Source: Hymenolepis diminuta (taxonomy: Eukaryota; Platyhelminthes; Cestoda; Cyclophyllidea; Hymenolepididae). Taken from it: DNA of 64,000 bases. Positions 49,453-61,100 of this stretch are shown piece after piece. The stretch spans positions 1,357,975-1,421,974 of the forward strand of contig CAADRB010000037.1 in assembly GCA_900708905.1 (NCBI GenBank). Reading direction: 5' to 3'. A program made the translations under genes and the position numbers. Every line of letters starts with the position of its first letter. Position 1 is the stretch's first letter. Under the pieces are notes generated by a model, which was not told the origin of the DNA, made no database searches, and was given only the letters and a program-made list of their open reading frames with translations.

Positions 49453-52400
49453 ATGGACGGAAAACGTTCAATAAAAAAATTAAGCGAAGAAAACAATGAA
49501 TTAAAGCAGTATATAGAAACCTTGAATAAGGAGTGCATGGAACTACAGGCCGCTCTTTTCGAAGAAGCAAACAAAATGGTGGGCTTTCGTTTAATTGTTT
49601 TATTTTCCTCAGGCTCAAACTGCTTATGCAGCTGAATATGCTGCTAATAAACGTGCTGATGAATATAGCCAAGAAAACGCAGTAAGTTGCATTTTGGAAA
49701 TATTGTCTTGTTATGCTTAACTTATGTGCCCTGCTCAATTTATCACTTCAGATACTTAAAAAAGAAGTTCAAGCTCTCAAAAATACTCTAAGGTTGCACA
49801 TAGAAGAAGATTCAAATGTGTTCGCTGCTCCCAAGTAAGTTTTCTTTTCAGTCCAAACCCCTTTGTTTTGCTTAATAACTAAATATATATACATAGGCAT
49901 TATAAGGAAGTGTTAATTGTACCGACATTTTTTTCATTAAATAATCTGTGCAACCATAATGTTAAATTTTTGGCTGCCAATTCATTTAATAAATACGCAG
50001 TGATCACCTTTGACTAAAATTTTGCATTAGAATAAATCGACAGTATATGCTACTTCGAGTTGCACATTTATACGACCTCGGTATTTATATTTAATTACTC
50101 TGTATGTCTTTATTTAGATACCGATAGATTTCATATTTCAGACCTACCTGATCTTGAACAACGAATTGATTTGTCTCACGTCTGATCTTGACAATTGAAA
50201 ATTTGGGCAATCGGAATGTTTTGCCGTCTTCTGCTTACGTGCATTTTCCTAAGACTAGGTTTCGCAGGTACATGTTGTGTGTTTCTAGATTTTCATAATC
50301 ATTCCATGAAGATCTGTTTTCTTTTTATTCGAATATGATGGTGAATGTTGAAATAACTTTCGAGTTCGCACTTACTTAGTTGCACATTCATTTTAGCTAA
50401 GGCATTTTAGATTTACTACTTTTTTTCTAGGTACTGGTAAAAATATTTCTGGACCGATCCCATAAGATAGTGTTATAAGCTCAAGTAATTAATTTTCCGC
50501 TTAATAAGTATTTATATAGCTCCGTTTTTTATACTAATATAATTACAATTCCCAATTATGCAAAAAAATCAAATTAATGCTATTTGTCTGCAAATTATTA
50601 ATGGATACATTAATTAAATTATGTGATTAAAATAACAATTAGAGTTTCCTTTGTCAGTTAATAACAATTTCTCAGTTTGTGATTGGTGTCCGTTCACATA
50701 TTCTTCAAAATGGAAGCCTTCTGGCAGTCAGGGCGTTTCAATAAAAATTGCAGTTCATAGGAAGGGGTTAAATTAGCTCACTGTAAATCAATTTTATTTA
50801 TCTTTTTTTATTCATTCTTCTAAGTTAGACTTCCAGTCGGAGTTTTATTAGTTTCTTTAGAATGCATTCTTAACAATCTAGGAGGTTAATATTACTTAGT
50901 GTGAGGTATCAGGATTCCTCAGGTGAGTTTTTAGTTGGAGTAGAGCTTCATCGGAGAGGTATTTGTAGTTTGCAAGTTATGAGAGCCTGTATGCACATTC
51001 CGTTGTCTTAATTGTATGCTTTATTTTATTACGCTTGTAATTACTATTCATCGAGGTCATTTGCGTAATTGGCTTATTCATTTCCGATAGTGCACGCCAG
51101 ATTTGTCATTAATATGGTATGGCGTGACCTCATGACTCCAACTAGCTACTTCCGATTATACGTGATGCACTATTAGAAATTAAAATATTCGAAATTATCA
51201 TACACTCATTCGAATAGCGATCTGTCTTCGTACAGGCCAAGACATTCGTACGCACGTTCTAAACTTCTCTGTTATATATTTTGCCTGGTTTCTTTGTCTT
51301 TGAATAGTGATTGTGTATAAATTTGGGCATATAAATTCTTTATCCCTCTTTATTTAATTTATCTGCTTGTGATTGAATATATATGATAGCATTTTAACAC
51401 TAGAAAGTTAATTGAACAGAGAGTGAACGACCAACAGCGGCTAATTAAGGTCACCCCTCAGTCGTAGAAAATGAATTATAAGGTCTGATAGATGCTTGAT
51501 CTGTTTGCATGATTCACTTGTATATTTATTTACTTTTATGAGAAGTCATCCAAGTAAATAATTTATCAATATTCGATGGTGACCATTTAGTATAATGTAG
51601 CGTGACTTCATGACCTCAATTAGTCGCTCCATTAATTAATTTTCGTATATATTCTTTTAATCCGCTCTGTTATATTAAGCTTAACTCCTTTGTTTTTAGA
51701 AAATGCTTTACTCAGAATTTATGTGAGGAATTCTTTGTCGCTATCCACTTTATCTATTCATGTCTCAGTATATTTTAATACTCGAGAAAGTTAATGGTTA
51801 GGAGGGTGGACAGTCGCCAGTAGTTAGTTGAAGTAGTCATTTATGGGCCTATCTACTTTCCTATTGCCTTCTTACATCCGGCATTTTTTGTGCATGGTTG
51901 GGATATTTTAAGTCTAACCGCTTTGTCTTAAGGACTAATTTACTTTAAATCAAGATACCTAAAGTATTCACTTACAACAGTAATCTCACAGAGAAATATG
52001 CGGAAATTTTTTTGGCATATTGCATATTTCATATATGATACCACTTAATATAAAAAAAGGAAAAACTGAATTTGTGAAAATTTTTTCAAAGTTTGCCTCA
52101 TTACGCGTACATGCATACATAATATATCTGCACTCTGCTGTTTTAGGTCAATGTCCAATATAACTACACCAGAGATAGAAGACAAACCTCGAAGGAGTAG
52201 TTTGCGCCGTTTGGGCTTTCTGCGAAATTCTGTCAGTTCTACACCTTCCTCCGCCACTCTTCCACCTCCTTCAGCCAGCGGTGGCTTCCATAGCGGTGAT
52301 CGACGTCGATATAGTTCAACCATCTCGAATAGCAGTAATACTACCTCCATCATTAATGTCACTTCACACGAGCCTGTTACTCGTCGACGTCTACTTGATG

Positions 52401-55187
52401 CCCTCACTTCTAGTGTCGTCTGTGCTGAAACAGTCGCGGAGGAACAGTTCCAAGTGCGTTTATCGTATGCATTTTAAATTCGATATCTGGTTTCTTGTTG
52501 ATAGATGTACATTCAGAAATCACTTCTCTTACTTATATTGGTATATTTCTCAATCTATGAGTTCAGATAGGAATCAAACCCATTAAATCTAGTATATCAT
52601 ATGACCATGGTATTACCACGCCATAGCAATTTTCTATTTATCAGAGATGGTTACCCGTATTTAATTCATTGAAAATGCTTTACATTCATATTGTAATGTT
52701 GAAGGAATCAAATGTCTTCTCTCCCCGACGACAAAAGTAATTTTCTTTCGAATCACCTCGATCATTATTGCTAATGGGCAATGTCCGTTGGTGTTTTCTG
52801 TTTGTGTTTCCCTAACTGTCTCAAAATGGTTGGATCACACCAACGTATGTGGCGATCTTACAACTCTCAAGATTACAATGACCTCGGAAAATTTATTTCA
52901 CATATTTTCTCAATAAATATTCTTTAGATTTATTTAATTTTTCAAAATCAAGGCCCCTCGAAGTCCCATTCTTGACCAAATCTTTCCCTTTCGATGCTAT
53001 TTTTCAAAAACTTACATTTTATTCAAATACTTGAGAAGATTAATGCCAATCACCGCATTACTGTAAATCGGCTGTTTAGTCTTCATTATTAAGTCCTGGC
53101 AATATTTTAGTTTATTCTGCAGTTTTAGCAAACCTGTGACTCCGCGCTACCCTTTTTTGAACTTATCTCAAGGAATTCCAAATGCCACTTTAGTTTTGCA
53201 AAGTTTTGTTGATCAGTTATCTGCTATTTTCATTAATTGAAAAGCAGTCCAGGTCTTTCTCAGGGTACAATATCTTTGATAATCAATTAAATAAATGCAA
53301 TAAATCCTTACTTGTAGTAATTTATTTAATTGGGAAGAAAAAATTTCATACCTACAAAGAAATCTCGTTGTAGAAAATTGCTCGCATTCAAATAGGGTTA
53401 TTGTACTTAGTTGTGGCTGATGAATACCTGTAAAATAAAGTACCTTTCTGCCTATTTTTAATAATTAAAATACTCGTTTCCTATGCAGTTTAAGCTGGGA
53501 AAGTAAAACATTGTGAGCTTGAAGGATGTGACTCTCTATGCATTTCCAAAATTATTCTTTATTCGCATTCTCTATGACAATACTTCGATTTTTCGTCCAC
53601 GATGCCTCAATGAAACTTTTATGTTCCTATGACGCAAACCCCTGTCATGTCTAAACGCGTTTATCAATTCCCCCCTTCCTATAACCGTCCCGTTACATTA
53701 GAAGCACACTTCTCGTGTCCTCAGGCGCGTCCTTGCTCAAGTGACTCATATGTAAACTGCTTTTGTAGTTCCACACACCTGTCATACACTGCTCCTACGA
53801 TGCCCTCTACTTGTCTTTGCTCCTTATCTCTCTCCTACTCGCTTGAATTCTCATTGTGGTCTGATTAATACATTTTGACCTAGTCAGCCCTTGGTCTTCT
53901 TGCCGTTGTTAATTATTACCTTCCAGCCGTTAGTCGTTACCATAACCCCAACAAGCCCATTTGATTGATCTGTGCTTCTGGTTCCCCATTTAAACCCACA
54001 GATCCCTGGAGTTACTGATCTGTTTTCTTGACATTTTTAGTTTTAATTCCCTTAATTTTTGTCCTTTATTTGATTCAAGTTGTTAAAATCATTCTTTTTT
54101 TATTTTCTTGCCACTTGATCTCAAGTGGAGCATCGAACCATCTTTAGTATTTTCCGTTTATTCAATACTCTCCCCCTCCCCTTGTTATCCATTAAACAGA
54201 AACAGATATGATTGTACTTCCGTTGTGTTTAAAGTTGATTGGCAAGGAATCAAATTGAGCGATAGGTGAATTCCCTCTGATTCCCTCCCTCTTCATGTCG
54301 ATCTTAAAATCATACACTTTTAGGATAAATTCTTGACTTAAGGGTAAAAAATGTAGGTTAGGGAAATCTCGCAAAGATATTACACAACATGGTACGTAGA
54401 AGACAGAGAATATGGGTTGTGTACTTGTACTTGCGCGAAGGTTACTTAGCCGAAACGTGTCATTAGGAGATAAGAGAAATAATGTTTTGAGAAATCAATT
54501 AACGATAATGGATTTACTGAAAGATCGAGTAATTCAAATAGTTGTATACACAGCCGTATCGCTCTAATTCCATTTAAAGTGATCTTAAGCGTGACATTTT
54601 CCACTTAAGTTATTGTCTTAAGTGTGCCTATGTAGTTCGATATATTTAATTGATATTAGCTTATTCTATACAATATTCCTAACTTATTGATCACGTGAAT
54701 GCCTCTAGGCTTATCATAATAAGTCGTAATAAATGACCACATTAGGGGAAGACACTTTTGAGTCTCAATACATTTAGTTTCCTCATACAACTTTCATCAC
54801 CTGAACCTATAAGAAATTAAATGTAGTCTATTTAACAGACGCTTTTGCTTTTATGCTTTATCAGATTCTTCTATCCGTGTTTTAATCGAGAATGCAAGTT
54901 GGTAACTTTATCGGGAATTTAAACCATTTCAACACTAGCTCTCAATCGATGTTATTTATTTAATTAGTTTCTCTCTATTCACTTGTAAACGATCAACCGT
55001 TCAGTCAAAATCTGCGTTTTTTCTATCTTTCAGTGAAGTCGAGATTCTTTGTCCGTTCTATAAGAAAGGCAGTACCTTATTTTTGTTGTTGGTCTTGATG
55101 ACTTTGGTGATCATTAATACCACAGTTATATTTGTCACTGCCCTGCGAATTCGAGCGCAACGCTTAAAGTCTACTTCAACTCTTTAA
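49453..55187 (+). CDS. Sec2-domain (Rabin-like) coiled-coil protein with predicted C-terminal membrane anchor
   Basis: Exons 49453-49578, 49613-49681, 49752-49834, 52147-52464 and 55034-55187 give 249 aa. Intron 1 is only 34 nt. Residues 1-90 form a coiled coil with the Sec2 signature (LQAALFEEANKM, then LKKEVQALKNTL), the part of Rabin8 and Sec2 that catalyses GDP/GTP exchange on Rab8/Sec4. Residues about 94-195 are Ser/Thr/Arg-rich (RRSSLRRLGFLRNS) and probably disordered. The last exon encodes CPFYKKGST, a 23-residue hydrophobic segment (214-236, starting LFLLLVLMTLV) and a short basic tail ending in a stop. The classical Rabin8 C-terminal domain was not found. Exon 4 could instead end at 52453 and exon 5 start at 55044, also in frame (242 aa). 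The first four exons are well supported; linkage to the last exon rests on phase and splice sites only. Confidence 0.72.
49835..52146 (+). other. Intron 3 of the Sec2-like gene, with a local duplication
   Basis: GT-AG intron of 2.3 kb. It contains two degenerate direct copies of a block (51115-51450 and 51590-51830), both beginning GCGTGAC-TCATGAC and ending GAAAGTTAAT. No exon was seen inside it. Confidence 0.65.
51115..51830 (+). repeat. Degenerate tandem duplication within intron 3
   Basis: Ordered similarities between 51115-51450 and 51590-51830: GCGTGACCTCATGACTCCAA versus GCGTGACTTCATGACCTCAA, then ATTCTTT..CCCTCTTTAT versus ATTCTTT..CCACTTTAT, then the GAAAGTTAAT block. Indels make the second copy shorter. 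Confidence 0.6.
52465..55033 (+). other. Intron 4 of the Sec2-like gene (2.6 kb)
   Basis: Lies between the Ser/Thr-rich exon and the membrane-anchor exon. The proposed donor (GTATGC after TTATC) is weak and a stronger-looking GTGCGT lies 11 nt upstream. The acceptor, TTCTATCTTTCAG, is strong. A CT-rich open frame at 53629-53868 is within chance range. No intermediate exon was recognised, but a small one cannot be excluded. Confidence 0.5.
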
Positions 55188-58100
55188 GGTCACGTAACTT
55201 TGCTGGCCTCATTGACAAATGAATATACACGTATTACTGGCACAAATTTGTTATTTGCTTGTATGAGTTTTCTCTGAAAAGTGAATCACGTCTTGCATAT
55301 TTAACAACAGGTCGGGCATCATTCTGCATTCTTCTGCACAAACTGACTTGAAAAGCTCACTTTGAAAACAGAATTGTCGGAAATGTATCCAGATATGACT
55401 ACAAATAGTACTGAAATCTGCTCTAAGTCATACGAGAATTCGTACTTGCTTGGTAAGAAAATGTCAGAAAGATGAAGTATTAATGTGAATTTTTTGTGTG
55501 TATCAACGGAGAATAGATTGCTAAGATTTTTCTTTCTACTAAACCCTTTGTCTGAGGTGGCTCTTCAGCGTTTCATGATTTTAACGCTGTAGTGATTTTT
55601 CAGATTTGGTTAATGTGCTCGAGTTTTCTTCGAAACGCTAGTGTTTGTGTTCAATTCTTTTCACTTTTCTTCAGACTCGATATTTAATTGGCCATTCACC
55701 AATATTTAATACCGAAGGTCCGTATTCTCAATAGTATGAGTAGACGTCTCTAGAAAACACAAATACTCGTTATTTCTCATCAAAAGAAAAAATAATCGAG
55801 TTTTGACTATAGGGAGTTAAAAGGGAAAAAAATAAGAGACTAGACGTCAGTAAATCAAAAGAACCTCGCTTCTCTGTTTGAACTCTGGATACTTCTAACT
55901 TTTATTTAAGAGTTCTTCACATTTGCATCTTCATTAGGCTTCTGGACTTGGCTACATCTATTCCTAACGTGGACATTTTTCGTGATTGTCAGAGTTGGTT
56001 GAACATTCGGTTGAATTGAGGAGCCGTGGTTTTTATATCCCGTCTAGAGTATTTAATGGGGAAAATTTATCGATTCTCTGATGGAGGAAATATGTCTTTA
56101 GCTACTTCTCTAAAAGGTGTCAATTGTTAAGTTGTGTCACTGACTTTATACTGTTCTCTGTTCACAGTTTTAAATTTTAGGAGTCTAATATTACATTTAA
56201 GTTTAAATCCTACTGAGGAGACAAATGACCTTTTCTTATCTGCAATCTGCAGTTCTATTGTTTTTTTTACTTTCATAATTAGCAAAAAGTTTTCTTAAAA
56301 AGGCCTATAAAAATACGTGTATATGTGGTTTCGCAGTTTCGCAGAGCCTTTGTTTTTTCTCTTTTTTTCGCAGTTACTAGTCTGAACCAGGAGTGCAAAG
56401 GAAAATAGTTGCTGACTAGAGAACTAATCTCTTAGAAAAAAGGGGGAATGTGGTTTAAGTTTTTATGAGGCCGCATTTTAGGCAAGAGCCAGATGATGGG
56501 CTTTCACATGTTTTACGTCACGAGGTAGAGAAAAAGTCAAATGTGAGGCTTGTTGATGGCCCTCTTCCTCTATGTATACTCTCACGCATCATGCTCTGTG
56601 CAAGTCACTTCTCGAACACACACGTGTGCTCGCTTACGAGTTTGAGATTTTTCCATCAACGTTTCATTTTAGTGACTCCTAGTCCCGAGAGATCACTAAT
56701 GCTTCTCCACGTGAAATACATTTGTTTACTTATTGCAAGGCTAAAACAGTTACATCTTAGAAAAGTATATGAACATATGAATTAACGAAGCAGTTCAATA
56801 AGGATTAAGAGAGGGGAGTTCAATTAGAAGTCGGAATTTAAGTTCGTGCATCAAAAGAAATTTATAAAATTTGTTCCTTTGATTCAGGATGTAAGCCCTT
56901 AATCGTTGGAGTATGGTTCTCTGCTTCATGTTTCAATGGCCAAATTTCAGTATTTATCTTCGGTCTCCCGAATGAATTTATGGTCGCTGATTCAGAGCTT
57001 ATTAACCAGTTGACTTACTTGGATGTTTGATAAACCACTTCAGATGCATTTTTTCTTCCAATAGTTAAGACCCAACATGATTTTAACATAGCAGAGTTCG
57101 CTCAAATTCATTCAGATGGAACTCTAATGCAGGGGTCTTGAATAGGGATTTACCGCTTAATAATGATTAGAAAAAGGGTTTCCTTGCCAGAAAGCGCATT
57201 TCTGAACACTCTGGATTTAAACGATGAATAAACTATATCGAATATTGGTATTACATACTACTTCCTATTAATCTTTAACTGGCGAATACTGGCTCCTTAA
57301 AGACATTTAGACTAAACAGAATCCCTTCATTCCTTCTAACTCTTTTCCTAAAAGGTCACTTTTATTGCTTTGATTCAATGTATGGGAGTATTTGTTCCAC
57401 AAGTCACTTTACATTATTGTCTCTGAAAGAAATTCATTTTGTAATTTTAAAGAAATTCGCCATAATTTAACTATCTTGTTTTATTTAACTAGGTAGCTGG
57501 GAAACATTGAGATTTGGGGAAAAGAAGCCACAGTTCTGGTGATACGTCCCAATAATTAGTTAACTTGATATAGAAATAAAGTGAAGCATATTGAGTCATA
57601 TATGCTGGGCAACTTTCTATCATTAATGGAAAAAAAATGATGAGTATCAAATTATTTGCTTCCGAACACTAGTATTGTAAACTCTGTGCATAGTGAAGGA
57701 ATCAACATATAGCACGTATATTTGTTACTCTCTTAATTATGCTTTACTCACATTTGCATAAATGATAATTTACCGCATAATTGAAGCCCTCGTTAAGTAG
57801 AACGATTAGGTGAAACAGTCGAGATGGCGAAAAAGACTAATTCTATACTGAAATTAATGTCTGTGTCTCTGAAATTCACCTGCGAACTAGAAATATATAT
57901 ATATAATCTTGTCTAGACTATGCGAGTTCATCTATCTCATTATCAGAAGTCTAGATCACTCATAACTACTTTGGGTCGATGTTAAAATGTAGTCTTTCAA
58001 GAATTAATTTAACGCATTTGTTTTAACCACTCTCACTACTTGATTGCTTTTAATAAAGGAAAACCCTGTACTAGATATACAATTAATTAAGTATCGATTC

Positions 58101-61100
58101 ATCTTTTGTGTGCCCTGATCTCCGTTAAATTTACTTCTTGTAAATATTCTATACATCTACGTTGCTCTCCTTACCTTACTACTTCACCCATCTTTATTTG
58201 CGCAGACGTAATCTGATCTTTGTCAGTAGTGCGGTTTGGTGGCTTTTTTTAACTGCATTTTAGAATCTGACTTAGTTTCGGGAACTCACTTGCAAAATAA
58301 CATGATTTAACTATAGTTCATGTATTTCGTTTGAAATTGTTTGTCCGGATCCTGGTAACTACTCGCTAATCTAGAACCGTAGGGAAGTAAGAATATTTGT
58401 AATAACTACCTTCGCATAGTTAAAACAAAGACAGCAAGAGCTCTTGTCAAAAGTACAAACTTATAATGAAAACCACCCACAGTGTTTGTCAAATAGGAAT
58501 TATCGTTTTAGTACCATTTGAAAAGCACTGAGCGTTGAATTCATCTGCCCTGTTTTCCTCATCTCTGGCTTAACACACCTTGATTCAAATATACATCGAG
58601 TCGTTAACTAATCGACAAGGTCTTGACTAGTTTCCTATCAACAAAAATTGACCAATTAATGTTCATATTACAAATAAGATTTGGGTATACAGATGCATAG
58701 CTTTAAATATCACAGTTACCAAGTAGGGAGAAAAGTAAAATATGAAGAGGTCTTTCTTGAAAGGTAAAGATATCTCTGCAGCTCCAGTTACAGTTTGCGC
58801 CTATGTGCCCATAACATCTCAGGATACTTGAAAAGTTCACGTTTATTGGAAAATAGATTTCATTGCAATTTTGGCATAACTGCATTGATTTTCATAAGCG
58901 GTGATTTGATTTCTCTTTTAACTTCATGACCACATATCTCACGATCCAGCTCTGGTTTATCGGAGGTCAGAAGAAAGCCAACATCTGAAATTGCGCGAGT
59001 TTAAAGAATGGGTAGTCGCACATCTTCCATCTTCATTTTAATAAGGTGTTTAGTTGGTTTAAGGTAAAATCAGCAGTTTTTGAAAAAACTGAGACCTAAT
59101 TTTTTAAGCAAATTCATCATGTTTTTGTTATTCTCAATTTTACTTAATTTGCGCAGATGAGAAGCCACCACGTAATTTGAACTCCGTAAACAGTAGAATT
59201 TTACGAACGTAATTATGCAAGGGTTTTTTGAACTGCACTTTAATGTGGTTAGTTCTCAAAAACTCATTTGCGAACTAGTAAATAGATCAGATCTTGTCTA
59301 GACTCTGCGATTTGTCTGAATTCAACTATCATGTTGCCAGAAGTCTCGATTAGTATTCACTAGTCTGGGTTTTCGTTAAATCAAAGAGTCTCAGAATGGC
59401 ATACTATATTCGATATTCATTGCAAGTCCCTTCAAAAGGTCTTATGACCTGGGCGGTGAAGAAATGAAGATCTCAAATGCCATAAACCAAATCTCCCTAC
59501 CCTATCGAAAAATTATACACTTATAGCTCTGTATCCGCCTATCCGAATAGTTTAATATGTATTATGCTTATTAATGAAAGAACATATCAATTGTGGTCCA
59601 TACTGTATTCTAGCTTATTTACAGTTTCCTCCAATCACGTTTTTCGAACTGTTTTATTATTTTTTTAGTACTAGGACTGGAGTGACATTTACTCGTGATG
59701 TACTCTCTTTTCCAATTTATATAAAACTTGTGACCTTTTCTTAGGTAAACAATTTAATAACTTCCAGAACATCAAACACACTGTTTCTCATTTTTCTTTA
59801 TTTGTGAGCAATTATTTTCCAGCTGAAATATTCCCCATTTATCTGTTTGTAATAAAGAGATTAATTTTAGAGACAGTGCGATTCATTTGATTTTTTCAAT
59901 TCTAATTATGTGCAACCAATGAATCAATGAACAAATGTGACTGATCATTACTATTTCCTTCCTCCACTTCTCTAAATAACAGTATTTAACAAAACTGTCC
60001 ATTACTTTCACCTTAGCTCAACGAGAAATCGGTGAAGCAGTCCTATTTGTTTATTTATGTTGCTCTTTTTAATGGTACAAGTACAGATGTTAAACATTGA
60101 AATGTAGGTATTATGTGCATAAATTTTCTAGACGTGCCCCAACAGACGTCTGATTTTAGAAGTTCATGATGACCCTTCACAATCGACCTTAATGTTTTTA
60201 TTTTAAACTACTGTATTAGATATCTTAGCCGTTTTTGCTTCCTTCCTTTACTGGGTTAAGTATATGTCGGAATATGAACCTGTCTTATTGGAAGTACACT
60301 GGAATTTAGATATTATTTGTCTCCAATATATACCTAGTAGATTATCAGGCACAGATCTATGCGTATTATAGATATGACCTCTATTGAGAGTGTAGACACC
60401 TAGTTACCTGTTGTGGTCTTATTAGCCTTCCAAAATGGCCACAAATCCCAGAACTCAATAACATCATATAATCGTCCTAAAAGTAGGATTTCCTCCAAAA
60501 TTATGCAAGGCCTAAGACTCTACAATTTAGAAAATTTCAGCAAATATGCCACTTTTATGAATAACTAACAGTAATTTCTATAATTTAATTTTTCTTGGAT
60601 TAAAACATTTAATTTTAATCCACCATTACACTTTCACCATCTCAAGTTCATCGTATCTTTTCCCGATTTCTACTTCTATTATTTTATTTAGTTATTGTGA
60701 TTATCAGGCTTATTCTAAGCCTATGTAGCCCCATAAATTTTTCTCATCTGAAGGAAACCCATTATTTATTCATTAGGCTAAATTTATGGTGCTTGCACAA
60801 TGACTGCATTTAGATTACTGAATGTGACAAAAGTGTCATATTCTAATAGGAAAGAAGAGAAATGTACAGGGACATTAGAAATGTAAAGATTTAATAGCAC
60901 GACCTCGCACAATCTCTGCTTAATTCGTTATGATTCTCAGAATAGTTACTTCTCCATCTTTGTTTGAATAAAAGCTTTTGATATTCCCAATGCCTTAAAT
61001 ACCCTCATCTTCATTTTGGATGGGTGGCAGGGGATATTTGGTCCTTTTATATTACTTTTGAATCCTTAGCTAGAAGTAGACGTTTGTGTAAAAATGCCTA

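Noticed and set aside
53629..53868. 79-codon Ser/Cys-rich frame in intron 4 of the Sec2-like gene
   Set aside because: The composition comes from CT-rich sequence. It has no splice sites in the needed phase and no motif.
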